A stretch of 64,000 bases of DNA from Anopheles merus (lineage: Eukaryota; Arthropoda; Insecta; Diptera; Culicidae): assembly GCF_017562075.2 (NCBI RefSeq), contig NC_054085.1:28873656-28937655 (forward strand), given 5' to 3'. The notes below the pieces were generated by a model. The model saw only the letters and a list, made by a program, of their open reading frames with translations, was not told where the DNA came from and made no database searches. A program made the translations under genes and the position numbers. How positions within the stretch are numbered: position 1 is the first letter of the stretch; every line of letters begins with the position of its first letter. Of this stretch, positions 26,701 through 41,700 are shown piece by piece.

Positions 26701-29700
26701 CCAAGGTAGCGTAATTGTAGCCCTTTTTTCCCTCTCCCACCCATGTGGTGATCGTGATGCTGCAAAAACCCGGACGCTTTCCACCTGTTATTGAAGTCTC
26801 CCAACAGCGAGCGTTGAGTTGCAAAGGTCTCGGTGCGTTGGCAGGTAGGAAAGATCGGAAAAGCGCTTCCGCATCAGCAGCCACTGGTTGCACTGGGTCC
26901 GCGGTGCATCACGCGCCACTCTCTTGCCACCCCGGAGCCAAAGAGCTCCACACCCACAACACCGAAGGCCATTTTCGTGCAACGCCTAATTAGAAGATAA
27001 TCAAGATCGATGCTGGCGGCAGCGTGGCCTGGCTACTGGCATCGCGCCACTGTGCTCATTATGCATCAATCAACGAGCGAAACCGTGTGGTGTGGCCGGA
27101 ACTCTGGATCGCTGTCTGTGAAGTTGGTTTAATTAACAAGGAAGCGTGGAGGAGCAACGGCTTCGAGAGCTTCAGCTCATCTCTGCTTTGCAATGTGCTG
27201 GAATGAACGCAAAAGGGTTCTGTGCAGCAGCGCCGGCGGAGATTGTGCAAATTCTTTCACGATGACCAATCTTTGCTCGCTTCGGAGCTTGGATTCGTGG
27301 TAGCCCACCGACACACAATGGAACCCTCCGCGGAGTGGGTGTGATGATTAATCATCTTTCAATAATTATTTTGTGCGGCAAAGGGCTGATGGCGTTAGTC
27401 ATCGATCTGGAGTGGTAAACAATACGGCAGGAAAAAAGAAGCAAAAGTTGTTGCTGCAAGATCTAAATTTAGTTGCAGAGTGTAAAGAGTAGAAACTCCA
27501 TTGATTGTTGTGGTTTTGCTTTGTGGTTGGGCGATTATACGGTACCATGGGAAGAGTAGTTTGACTGGACTGTATTTAGCATTTTAATTGAACAGCTGAG
27601 GTGTGGCAAATATTTTTAGAATTTGTTTAAAGATCAAATGTAATATCTGCACGCTACTCTAAGCGTTACATAATTCACAATAATTCATGCTGTGATAAAA
27701 CTGAGGCATAATTTCTTGCTAAATGGAGACGCTTGGTGCTTCAGAAACACCATCAGCTGCAATTATGTCAATATGGGACATCTAAATATGATTTTACTTA
27801 TTTATTAATTTATTTAATGTTTTCCGCTGAAATATTAATTTAGAGTATCTTTATCTTTAAAATAATAATGATCAACAAGGAAAATGAAAGGCTCCAGTTA
27901 AGCGTGGAATGGCGGACGGAAGTGATAACAAACCGACCAACCAACGACTGCAGGCTGACCTAATTTTACAATGCCATAATGTAAAACAAGCATACATCAT
28001 ATACTCTTACAATGTTTTTACTATTCTCGTCTTGTGGTACAGGTTTATCTTGAGTGTTATCAACAGCACTATTTGAGATTTACATTTCCTAGAGATGATT
28101 CATGCACAGAAAACGAGATTTAGATGGATTTTTCAATGACACTGGGCCCCTTCACGATTCTAGTCAGTATTTTGGATGGAGTTTGACAGTTGGAGGCTGA
28201 AATCATGTAAACACTCCATACAAAACCACACACAAAACTGGCCTGCAATTTTAAGTCTAGATTATTCTAGCCTCAAAGCTAGAATTAGATTCGAGTACCT
28301 GCTCGAAATATGGCAAAACAAGGAGGTGTTTACATTTATCCCAAGGTGCATTAAAGATATCTGGTGAAGGAATCCAGAATCAAAGTGTATGTAGTCCAGG
28401 TGGTCTTTTTATAACCAAATTTGAATATCATTTTTTGACGGGATGGTTGAAAACTTTTGTTCAAACATGCTTTCTGGAGGCTTGACGAATACACAAAACA
28501 CTCTTAAAATTTTCATTCAGAAACAGAAGCGATAAAAATCAGTCTTCTAAATTCATACACCTTGGGATAAGGTGTATGTTATACCACCTGTATGTTATAC
28601 CCACTTAGATAGCTGCTCGAAAACTGCTATACAATGCAAACAGCTGACAGGCTGAAATTTCATCCTACCAACTTAAAACGGAAAGGACCCCACTGTTAGA
28701 CATGTTTCATGCTCCAGAAAACACTGATAATCTGGGCTTATCGTATGGTTCAAGCCTTCTGCAATCGCTTACAACTAAAACGGAATAGCTCGTACGAATC
28801 GCTTACAACTAAAACTACGGATTGTTTAGTCCGTTTATACCCTTAAACTGTATAAAAAATGGCAACCAATATGTTTATATTATACATTCGGACTCTTAAT
28901 GTTAGACTTTGGAAAAGTAAAGGCATATTTGAATTCAATTTTAAAATATTCCGCAGTAAAAGTAAGTTAATAATCAGAACACCTTCTTAACAATCTAAAC
29001 ACATTTCAAATACTTCACACCAGTAAAGATAAACACTGCGTAGCATTTTTACAATAAATAATGCCTGTGCAAAGTTATTATTTTTTACCTTTTTAAGTGT
29101 TACTTGGAATAAGATCTCTCTTGAGAGAACACATAAACATACATAAAGGACTGTCAATATTTTCTTTGAAAACGGCATAAACAGCTCAGATATTAAGCTA
29201 GTAATGTGTCGTTCATTCGTACGACAGCATAAAACCGGCAGATGAATAAATACTGTTCAGACAGAGTCATTACTCAGCACTGAACCTAGACTAGTCAGTT
29301 CCTATTGCTCCGGATAAATAAACATTCAACATAAACAAAATTGGATAGAGTTTGCATATTTTAATTGCTATCCATACTTGAACGATTTCATGCCTTGAGC
29401 AGCCATCGTGTTGAGCAACAAGTACTATCCCCTGTCAAAGACTTCAGAGTTCTTTAGCAATAAGTAAGTAAACAGACGCAATTATTTCCGATAATTTGAT
29501 AAGTGTCATGAGCTCCACAAAGATGCAATCGTCTAATAAACAAAGCTTATGGAAGGGCTTGCCAAGCTTGCGATCACGTTCTTAATTCCTTAATTAACTG
29601 TAATGGAGTAGGGTAACAGCAGGAAAGAAAAACAATACCTCGCAGCAATATTGTGAGCAATTGAAAATGAGCTTCGCTGGTAAATGTTAAACCTTCTAAT

Positions 29701-32700
29701 TCACTGAGCTTCTAATAGTGAAGGGTTGTAAAATAGTCATTAATTTTCCAAAGCTCTTGAAACAAAAGACAGAACCAATTCATTACTGATGGCTGTTTCG
29801 ATGCAACAGCGAATGGGTACTCGTCGTCCATTGCACCCCCACACACTGACGTGGGTGTCAACCAACTGCACAGTACACGGTGTACACTACGGCGGACGAG
29901 AAACTAAAGCCACCCCACAGGAAGCGGACAAAAGTGAGAAAGAGAGAGCACAAATTAAATGACTTTCGACCGAAACCGAACGCTCGGATCCGGTTGCCAT
30001 GGAGCATCGAATCGTGATGCTTTTCCTTCGGCCCGCAGCAATGGAGCAGCCTAGTACTTGTCTCGCTGCAGGCTGTGTGTGGGCAGGCATCACAATTCCC
30101 CCCCCCCCCCCACCCCCGTTCCGGAAGGGATACACGATGGAAAGTTGAAACGGGTTTCTCCCGGGTGGGAGTTTTGTGATGCATCGAGAACACCGAAGTG
30201 TGGAAGAAGCAAACAGGGATTGGTATCACTGTTTTGCATGCTCCGAACTGTGTTATGACTTGGAGGAATTTGCTGCAGCGAGGAAAGGTTACAAAGCGAT
30301 GCATACGGAGTGTAGCTGCTAGAGAATGGTCCCAGCACTAAATGTCCCAACCTCCAGAGAATTTTCGTTTATTATCATCAATGCGCAACAGGGAAATGGC
30401 CATCATCAAACGACTAAACAAACACCAACTCCCCAACGCCAAAACTGACTGAAACGGGAACGGGAAAAAAACGCCTCCTCTCCTACAGAGGTGCAGTGTA
30501 TGTACACTCGTTTACATGCAGTTACCTTGCTGTGTGTTCTGCTGCCCGGGTTGCTGGCGTGCCCCGAGGGATGATGCTATTATGCAGTACGTTCCGATGA
30601 TCGCTGCTAGCCGCTCGGTGCTGGCCATTCGCAACGTTTGCTGGCTGAAAAGTTTTCCTCCTTTGCACCCCACCGCTCTGCAATTTCCCCGTTCCCGGTG
30701 TGCTTCTATTTCGGAGGTAGAGTTAATTTCTACGGCCTTCTTCTATTTCCCGCAGTCCGCTGTCTCGGACTTTTTAACGACCAGACTGCGCCCCCGGTGT
30801 ACGCTTATTCCAATATTCCTCTGCCAGACTTGTAGAATGCACCGGCCAGCCAGCCAGCCAGCCAGCTATTTGACGCCGTCGACACGGATTGCGCTAATTT
30901 TTGTTGGCCACCGGCCAAACATAGACACACATACACACGCACACACACACACGCAAACAGGGGCAGATTGAAATGGGTTCACGTTGGTGGAAAGCGCACA
31001 GTTTGAAAAGGAAAACCTTATGGCTTGATGTTGGTTTACAACTATTTGTGAATTCTTTTGCTGATGTGTTTTGGTAACTACGGTTTGCTATCACTATCAC
31101 TAACTATTACTATCACTGTTATGGTAACTATTGTGAAACAACTAATTTTATATATTCTTAATAATACTTTAAATGTTTGCTGCCCGACACAGTTTGCCTT
31201 TCATACACTAGGAAGCTTTTGTACGATAGAAATTATTAAATTTTCTTCTCTTTTCAAACTTTTTTTGTAGGAATTTCTCCCATTAAATATACAACAATCA
31301 TACATCACACCATCGCCAAACCATAAAATTCCCCATGTATGAGGCGGTCACACACTTCGACGAATAATGACAAAGGGTAGCGATATGCTAGCTTCTTCAC
31401 GCGTATTTATTTAAGGGACGACACACACACGCCACCATCAACAAAACACTTGCACACAATCATTTGACAAACAAAAAAAAAAAGTGCAACGCCGGCCCGT
31501 TCTTATCGCTGGTGGCCAGTACACGTCACCGTCGTCACGGCAGTACACTCTTCGCAGTACGACTGGGTGTGACGACACGTACGCGAGCCAAATTTCACTC
31601 ACCACACGGCAGGCAGCAAACACGCTGATTAAACTGCATGCCACCACAAAAAAAAACCCACAAAATTAGACACTTGCTTAACAAAAGCACACTCACAACC
31701 GACAGAGTCACTTCAGAACGTTCTGTTGTTTCCCTCAAAAATCACCGCGTGCGGTTTTTGTTTTGCTCCCACCGTTCGCTTCCACCACCCACCGTTGCAC
31801 GGTTTTTATAGAGCGAAGAAAAAAAAAAGATCAACAAACAAACACTTGTTTTGCCCGTGCCGGCCTGATGGTAGGTATGTCCGCAGACGCTGACGGTTGC
31901 ACAGTGACTGAGATACCGTGGACTATGGCACTGCTGAGAGTCGACGTCGACCTGCGAAAACTCACCGCTGTTGGCAAAGGTTAGATTCGCCGTAGAGCGC
32001 AGGAGAGAGTGAGAGAGAGAGAACGCGCACTCGCGAACGAGCTAGTACACACAGTGCCGGACGGCGTTGGAAAGGGACCAAGAGATGCAAAATAAAGTAG
32101 TAACTTATGCTCGTTCTCTCGGTTAGAAAAATAATTCACCCCCTTCCCAACGAGGCATGTCAGAGAGCAATCTAATGGAGATCTCTCGCTCGTTCTCTCA
32201 GCGGTGGTGTTGAGCAATGGCTACCGCCTCTTCCCCATACATTGAAGAGGGTGGAGGGGCTTAGTGCACTGCACCCTTAGTGTATCGTCGGCCGGAGACG
32301 CAGTGTTCTTGACACTGCACCGCGCGCACCAGTAGTGCAAATGTGACAGTGAGGGGGGAAGGTTTGGCCTCGCCTCCGGTGTGGTGCGGTGAGCTTGCCG
32401 TCATCGGGTTTCAGCACCGCACGAAGGAAGCAAGAGCCGGACACCATCCGTGCTATGTATGCTGTTAGTGTGTGGTGGTACATATGGGTTCGGCAAATTG
32501 GGATTGAACGGGAACAGAATCGCACAGGTTGGTTTGATGTTTCACTACAACAGCGATATGGGCTATGCTGCCATGTACCATTTTCTAAGAACAAGGAATA
32601 ATAAATAAACATGGCCATGTAAAGCTTCATGAAATTCGCTATTGGATGTATTTGAAAAAACTAATAATAATATTAAAAACCACGGTTTCTTTCAATTATT

Positions 32701-35700
32701 GGCTTGGTCAAATAAATTTTTGGAGTTGGGATTTTAACGTTTTTTGTATCAAATTTGTATGTATTTGATTATGATCAAATGTTGAAACGGTTATCATAAA
32801 ACTGAAACATCAGGATAGTATCATTGTTAAACTTCAAAAGATAAGTAATGTTTTACTTTTTATTGTCCGATTTTTAGGCCAACCGTCGGACATGGTCCAG
32901 ATATATTGCTATTATAGAGTTCAACAGTACATTCTGGGATGCAATAGTATTCTTATCTGCTCCAATATTGCTCTTACACTGAACATCTACCTACGATGAA
33001 TTGAAATTTGATTCTTGATATTATATCAGGCTTTCAATTCCATCATCGGGAACCAATCAAATCAGACGGTTAAGTTAATTAGTTCAACGTACGGAAATGT
33101 CCGATACTGCTGAGAGAATCGTCCTGGGCATCCAGAATTCAATATAATTAATGGAAATTTGAAACAATATTGTGACATGCAACTGAGAGATATTGCTCAC
33201 AATAACACTGCATGGAATGATGTTCTGGAGTTGTAGATATATAGAAGCGGTTTACCCTGAATTAAAACCAATCTAAGTTTGTTTGATCGTATAATCGTTG
33301 AGTTCAATGAAAAGTTAATACAGTAGAATTGCAAATCAAACTTAATTCCAAAAATAATTACACTAAGTGTCCAGTTTGAGCCTTTTTAAAAGGATTAATC
33401 ATATAATTAGACTCTTAAGAATTTGATTATCGGTGAATAATTAGAGCTTTGAATCCAGAGGCTTCCGGTATTCGAAACTGTACCCTAGTAGCAAGGGTTT
33501 GAATATCTGGCTATGTGGTACTAATAAATCTCAGCAGACTGGACTGTACGTGGCATGACCACGTAGGTTGTTACGCAAAAAGAAGATGTAGATAAGGAAC
33601 TTATTCGTTAGAAGAAATAATGCGAATAGCAAGTTAATATGCGACAATAATTCGATACGAAATATGTCATATGCATACACTATAATATGGTGTGATTGTT
33701 CTTCTCCAATATCTTCCTGGTAATGATTCAACATTTGAAGAATAAGACCAACAGTTTAATCATAGCTAAACCAAAGGGATAAAAAATGTTGTTTTAACAT
33801 TTTACTTCTTCTATAAAACTAACCTCCTACACTACAAAAGACATCATATTTTCGCACCCAATCAGTAATGAAGTGTGAAAACATAAAAGTATGACCTTCT
33901 TCAAAGCACCACCACACTTCATCACACTGTTCACAGACACAGACCAGAGCTAGCAGAAGCTGGTGAAGAGGGCACGACAAACCCTTCTCTATTGAGTTGG
34001 CGTTTGTTGTCTCTCGCTCTCTCTCTCTCTCTTTCTCTTTCCTCCACAATACACAAAAGCTCCCGAAAGGGCAGAAAGTCATTGTGGCACCAACTCGGCA
34101 GCAGCACTTAAAGGAACGCCAACCCATTTTCATCCATAACCTTATTTACAAACCGATGGACGATATCCTAAGCTGCACCACAGGAGTAGTTCGGTGGAAG
34201 GTGGTGGACCTTGGAAATATGGCGAATCGACTTCACATTCATGCAGTATGATGACGGAAGGGTTGACCTCTTTTGCCTGACGCGCCCACGCTCAAGACAC
34301 TAGCCTGTGCCGCGGAGGACCTACGGAGGCGTACACCTCAGAGCAAGCCTACCAGAGGGCTGGCAAGGACGCTGTAAAGTGCAAAGGGGCATAGCTGATT
34401 AGAGGGATTGGACTGAAACAAGCCCCGTAGCAGTAGTTGTTGTCCACGGGCTCCAAGAACGAACGTATCCACTTGAGGTGCAAGAGCAAGATCTACTTAG
34501 GTAGCGTAAAGCGTCTGCGCTCTTGGGAGGCGCGCATCGTGTTTGACTTAGCGCACTAAGCGAGCGCCTACTGTCAAGGTCTAGAATTTGTTGACTTACT
34601 ACTACAACTGCTGCAAACACAGTGCAGCACAGCCTGGAGAGGAGAGAGAGAGAGAGAAACAAGACACTCGCTAACTATTAATGCTCTAAGCCAACCACAC
34701 ACACACACTACACAGGCCACCGAAGGTAAGAGACCACGGTCGAGGACGCCAGGCTGTTGAGCAGAGTCAAAGAGAACTATTGGACAACTAAGCGTCGGGA
34801 GCGGGCGGGGGGGGGGGGGGTTCCGCATCATGGTCAGCCTAATCCCAAAAGAGAACGGAACAAGAGACGCTGACACGGTTGCACACTATGCACACGAGAC
34901 GAGGAACGGTTTTTATGCTGCGGGTGGCATTGAGTGCAAATATGCAAATGCTTAAAGCCAAACACAAGCGGCTGGGTTTGAGCAGAGCGTCCGGTTGGTG
35001 GCGGGCAGAGAGCAATGTGATCGATCTCCCGAAGAGTTGAGCCGTTGCACCACACGAACCGCATTAGAGAGATGCGTCCGGGGAATGGCCAAGGACAAAG
35101 CGGCACCAATCATCGATCAGCCAGCCGCTAGCGCGCTAAGCTATCGATCTTTGGCTGCAACGACTCAGCCCGATCATCAAAAGGATTGCGCTCGCCCAAG
35201 GTCTCACGAGTGGCGAAAGACCAACAAAAGAACCAAGCCCGTGTGCCGTGTTGTGCACGATTATGATCCGCGACGAGACTCATGAATAGCAAAGGCAGCA
35301 GAGCACAAGCAACAGCAAAAAACCTCCAACTGACAACACATGTCATCTGAAAGTCACTTAATTTGGCGATCAAACAATGTCATCGCGCTTCCAAAACACA
35401 GCCGTATCCAATCGAATCGGCGAAGGCTCGCAAGAAGTATCGCTTCGGACGACCAACCACCGCATGCGTGCGGCGTTTGCAGACCTTTTTCCTCGCGCGA
35501 AAGGCTCGTTAGAAGACGCGAAGGTGCCTTTCGCGGTTCCTTTTTTTGTGCATAAAACATCGACGGGATTGTAACACACAAAAAAAGCATAACCATCCCC
35601 AAGCCGCTAGAAGAGCTCCCAAATTGACAGGCGCTCGCGTCAGCATGAAGGCCAAATTTGGCCGAGGTTCACTGAACCTAAATGCGACACAGTTTGGCCC

Positions 35701-38700
35701 AAAAACAAAACAAAAAAAAAAGTGTTCGCGCGAGTGTCTGGGCGCGTACAAGAAGGGGGGGGGGGGGGGGAACCCAGCACAACCCCACACCGGTGGTGGT
35801 GAACGTTAAAAGTTCAAATCGAGGAGGAGGCACACGACGGCGGCATTCGGACGCGCTGTAGGTTAAGCGCAGCCAAAAAGGAGGTTAACTCTGCATTCAC
35901 TCTCGGTGTCGATGGGGCTGCTGGCGCGCTTGGGGTAGTAGCTTTGGGGTGGTTGAGGGAGTGTGTGTGTGTGTGTGCTGGGTGAGATTTTTCCTTAAAC
36001 CGGTGACAGTGGGGGAGACACCCCGGGAGACCGTGCGAAAAACAAAGAAGCGCACATCTCGCAAACGTGGACACCGCCACGTTGATTCCACAACCGGCGC
36101 GCGGTGGGTATGTGGTGTGGGGAGCGAGTTTTGTTTATCTTTCGGTTTATCGTGGCCGTCAAGGAACTGCACCGGCCAGGTCAGATATATTCTCGTTTGC
36201 GTGCGGATGTGTGGCGTGTTGTTGTCTCCCTGGCAGTGATGGATTTTTGAGGTCGTGTACTGAAGATGAGCAGTTGCATTGTAAATGCAGTCACACTAGC
36301 TGCTGGGACAGTCAGCCACGATGGTTGAGAATGTTAAGGATTTAAAAAAAAAATCAACGTCCTTTTCAGAACTCCAGGATTGGTTGAAAAAATGGATAAG
36401 ATTCGATGTTGTCATGCAAAAAAGAATAGGTTTTGATAACATCCCACCAGTAACGTATTTCTTACAGTGTGTGCCATAATTATAATGCCGCATAACTTAT
36501 GCATCAAAATAGAACGCTCACCGTTCAAAAAAAAAAAGTTTTGATCAAAGAATATTACATCTAGCTTTAAAAAATGAACATCTGGTCGTTGTTTTTTAAT
36601 AAATAAAATATGTTTTTTTTCCTAGTGAAAATCAAAAACAATAGAAAAATGTTCCCAAAGATAATGTTATTTTTCTGGAATTGATGTTTTAACCTTTAGG
36701 TTTTACTATTGGCCCTATTACGTTTAAAAAGATATTAATCCTGACTTAAGTTACTCAAAGCTGGTAGGATGAAACGTGTATAATAGCTCTCAAATGTTCA
36801 AGCAGTTCAAATCAAATGTTTAGCCAACATATTTAAATGTAGTTGCTGTCCCGATTGTGTGGAATACAATTACCATTGCGATGGAATTTAGATTGAAGAC
36901 GTTAACAGTTGAGATGCAATAGATTTGAACTATCGCTAACGCTCTTTAGGCAAGCCGAAGCTTTAAACAGAGAGAGAATCATTTTGGTCCTCAGGTTAAA
37001 ATGAATCTCGCATGAAAAGAATTCCATCACATCAAGTTATTGAAAACTTTAGACTGACCGATTCTAGCCGAATGTTATGGAAACTAGTGCACCTATAGAA
37101 CAACATTCATTGCACACACTGTAACTATATCATACAATTTTAATGATCCTCTTTCAACAACCAACCCCCGCTTAGCACGAAGGAACACAAGCATCTCTAT
37201 GTGACAAACTTGCCGAGAGGAGCGCACTCACTTTTGCTTACATAAGAAGTCGATTGCCTCTCTGCCATCACCGTGACCCTTTGCATGCAGAGGGGAGGTT
37301 GTCCTAGCAGTAGTAGAAAAGTCCACAAAAGTAGACACAAACTTACACACACACACACATACGTACGGCACTCCTTCACTCCCCGCCAATGTCACCTTGA
37401 CAATCGATGACAGCAGCAGTATCGCTCCACATAAGCAAACCACGATAGCAAACTCCGTTCCTTCAGACACACCACAAACAGCATACATTGGTGCCTTCCG
37501 AAGGGTTCAGTATCAGCGCGAAACAGTGGAGGGGCAACGGCAAGCTCTATGCTGTTGTGTTTATATTTGGCAGACCGATTTGTGTACAAACACTGTGCCC
37601 TTAATGGGCGCTAAATGTATCAGCAGAAGGGGATGTGTTGCGTATGTTTTTTTGAGAAAGAATAGTTTTAGTACAATTGATGATAGTTTTATAGGGAAGA
37701 TCGGTATCTTTGTTCCGGCCGAATCTGGATGTTCTTTTTGGGACACTTCTTACTCTTGATTGCAGTGTTATAGAGCTGCATGTTGCACAACAGTACAGGT
37801 TGCTGCTGGTTCTAGTATCTTCAAGTACTTTTGAAGCATAACACAAGTTCAAATAAACATCGCTAATCTACGCCTCTGGCTAGCCGCCGTCAGATAGTGC
37901 GACTAATTCTGCTTAAACTACTCTTCCTGTACAACTCCAGCAAGCAAACTCTGCTTTGCAACAGTTTAAACAATTTATTGCTCAAGAGCCTCTAACCCAC
38001 CCAGACACTGAAGACGCACCAAGGCACAAAAGAAGATAACATGGGGAGGGGGTCCGTTGTCTGGGCCACTAGCTTTCGCATCGCGCACCGCAAGTGACCA
38101 TCCTTGAATTGACGACGCAGCTACTACTCTAATAGTGCGCGCGTACCGTCGTGTTGGAGCTGCACTTGAGGTGCAACTTTGGCAAACATACCAATCACGT
38201 GTCCGTGCGTATGCGCTAGAGTGAAAGATGCCGATTGGAGGGCAAATCTAGCAAACCTTGGCTGCGCCGCGAACCATGTGTGTCTTCTGCAAATCAACGC
38301 AGCCGCATAGAAAACGATTGCGCCGTCGAATGCAGTCCAAGGGCATACGGCCGAAAGGTACTGATACGCATACGCGTAGAACGGAAAGGAGGATTGTATG
38401 TGAGGAGAGGAAGAGGTTAGCGAGGATGATAAGTGTAAACAAATGTGCGATCGACACCCAGGAGAACAGCTGCAGCTCTTGTGGCGTGTGCATCGTTTGA
38501 TATTGGTTGTCATCTTCCTCCGTCGACAAGGCAGCAGAGCATTGGAGGGATGGAGTTGCTCTAGACCGGCCCTACAGAGAGTCTCATGCCGCGTCTCCGG
38601 TCGTTACGTCAAGATCGGTGTTCTCGATAGTAGTGGAAACGTGATGTCTTCTCCAAGGTTACCCCACCGTTACCAGATATGCATCAGATTGAGCTCTCGA

Positions 38701-41700
38701 ATATAAGTATGACACGATGCAGCAGTTCGATGCCATGGTTTCAATATTTAGGGAGCACGATGTTGAATGCCGTGACAGTATCTGTTCTAGTCTTCAACAA
38801 CGATTAAAATCCCACAACAACACTGTGGTCACTAGACAAAAAAAAACGGTGAAGACCTTCACTCCGTTACGACGAGCGGAACCGCGTCTGATGCCTGCGA
38901 TAAGACCGATCTATGGACCGTAGTAGTGAGAAGTTTATCTGTTCGGAAACTAAAAACCCTGAGCGTGTGTTGCCCAAGGTGAGATAAACCATTTCATGGG
39001 AACAGGCGCAAGATAACGATCGTAACGGCCAACCTACCACTTCTGCTATTAGATTCTTATGATTCCACTCCAAAATTGTGATGATCGTTGATCAATTTAG
39101 TCTTTTTTATTTTGATCACCGTTTCTCATTGATTCTCTCGAAATCTCGGCATTCAACAAACACGTCCGTTTGCCCAGATCACGTCAGACTTAACATAGAA
39201 AGAGCTCCACCAGATCTGCCATTAGAGACGCACACCGCACAGCGTGTGCAAATTCCTCCTGCCCCTCTTGTGCGAAATCCCTACACTCACGGGTACACAC
39301 AATGGTGGCCATGGCAAGATATCCTTCGGCGCGCTGGTGTCGCCTTGACGAGCACCGGCACGCCCGTGCCCTCTACATTGCAGCACACACATCACGGAGA
39401 GGAGGGCGAGGTAAACATTGCTCCAATGACGTAGTCGCGTTTGTCGTGACGGAATGAAGAATACGAGCGGCACAACGACGGAGGTAACGTTAGAGCGGGC
39501 AGTGGAACACGTCTTACGGGCACGGCTCGACCGGATACAACCAGAGACGGATAGTGAGGTCGTTTTTTTTGTTGTTGCTTTGGATAATATTGAGGTTTGC
39601 AGACATTGATGTTGGCGAATTCTGATGCGATTGATTGACACATGGGGTGAGTTTTGAAAGGAATAGTACCAAGTCTTTGAAAAATAGACGTGAAATTGCA
39701 TTAAGCATTGGTACCTAAACATTGGAATTCGTGAAAAAATCCCACGAGCATTGTAATTCCAAGTCTTCAAGAGATTACATCGTAATCAAGAAATTGTAAC
39801 CAATTAAATGAATGAAAGGAATACTACAAAGTTCTTAAAAATAGACATGTAATTGTATTAAGGTTAGGTATCTAAAGTAGTTTCTCCAAACAAACATACT
39901 AGGATCATTATAATTTCAAGTCTTGAAGGTACAACGTTTCTTATAACATAAAGTTGTACCCAATGAAATGTATCAATATTACACCGAATTACATCAAATT
40001 ACAACACTTCCCTGCCTTATTCAAATGAGAATCAATCATGCTTTTGGTGGTGGAAAATTGCACCGACTTTTCCTGCACGCGCTAATGACCGGGGGACAAT
40101 TACGTAAGAAACGACGACCACTTTGTTCCTGCGACAACTTCATTTCCCACCCATTCCTCCCTCTCTCTTTCTCTCCGTCCTTTCCCATGCTGACAATGTG
40201 AAAATGATTCGATGACCTTCCTGCTGCACGACAGTAATGCTCTAACCACCACCGCACACCTGTTGAAATCCCGACACCTACCCATGTCGTTGACCGCTAC
40301 ACACCACGGCGCGTAGTCTGCACCGAACGTTTGAAGGTTAAATTAGTCTGAAGGACGATGGAGGATTCAACGGTCTGCGTCGTGCGTTGGGTCGGAAAAG
40401 CAGGAAAAAAAAGGGAAGAAAGGAAAATTTCGTTACGGAAAAATCGACCATAAAAGCGATCGGAACAACATTCTGAACCTATTATCGTGCGCTAAAGGTG
40501 GTTTTTCGTTGTTGTTGTTGTTGCTTTTTTTCCTTCTCCTTTCGCTTTCCGTGTTGTCTGGTGGGATATGGGAGTGGGACGCGGTTGTTTGGGAAGCATT
40601 AATAGCATGCCATATCCTACTACCTGCACACATTTTGCTAAAACCTCAACCGTCTGCACACGTTTCGCTGATGGGAGGCCCGGCTGGCGAGGTGCTTGCC
40701 CTCCGAAAGCGAAAGCCCTTAGACACTGACGCCGATGTCGGTGACACGTTATGGCACACGAACACAGCACACACCAGTAACGTCACTAAAATATGGTTGC
40801 TCATCAGTTAATCGAGCTGCCGCTGGTGCTGCCGTTGCTGCTACTGCGGTGTCGTTGCGCTTTTGCGCGAAATGGACGAAAAGGTCAAAGGTATGCCCGC
40901 GTGCTGCTCGGCACAAAGAGGACGAACAACCCCAGTTTGGGAAAGGTTCAGCACATCAATGCACACACGCTTGAAGAATTCGTCAGTTCGTTGGGTTGTG
41001 CGATGAGCAAGTTTTTGAATGGAGGTTTTGTATACCATGCTGAGCATGATGTTCGCGATGAGGTGTGTAAACTTTGGGAATCTTGTTTTTGTTTTCAGAC
41101 TTTTTCGTGAAAAGCTCTTGTCAGGTGGAAGAAAACCATAAAATCTCAGGGTTATTGAATTCTTTTTTTCTTTGTAACCTTATTCCATAGTTGTTCATTT
41201 TAAAGTTGATAGATAAAATCAATTGGTTAAATAATATAACAAACGTTCAAATAAATCTATTGATTCAAACAACAGTCAACAAACTAGTAGTCAACTTTAA
41301 AATAAAACAATCTTAAACCATGTTCGCACGCAATATTCCATGTTGCATCTTCTTCTATCCTATTTATACGTTTAAATTTTTAAAGTTTTGTCTAGATTTT
41401 TTTAATCGTTTTTTTTTTGTTTTGGATTATGTTTCTTTGATCTTTTACGATCTTCTACTGATCGAACCTGATTAATATCTATTAATTCCATTCATCAAAC
41501 CTTTCAACATAGTTAGTGCCGCTCAACATCGTTCGCAGAGAGAGAGAACCTAGAGGTTTCGAAAGGAATGTTTTGGAACAAATTAAATTATTTTTTTTAT
41601 CTTCAGACATAAAACCTTAGGCAGATATTTTAATCGATCGGTTATTAAACATTTTCACACAACTAAAATACAAATACTCAATACACGACTAATAATCGAA

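Noticed and set aside
28138..28700. Possible MITE with CACTGGGCCCC / CAGTGGGGTCC ends
   Set aside because: The ends align poorly and no target duplication was found; only the 13-bp inner inverted pair is solid, and it is recorded in the stretch description.
30516..30971. 151-codon plus-strand frame in the intron
   Set aside because: It ends in a CA microsatellite, has no domain, shows no codon bias and has no convincing splice sites.
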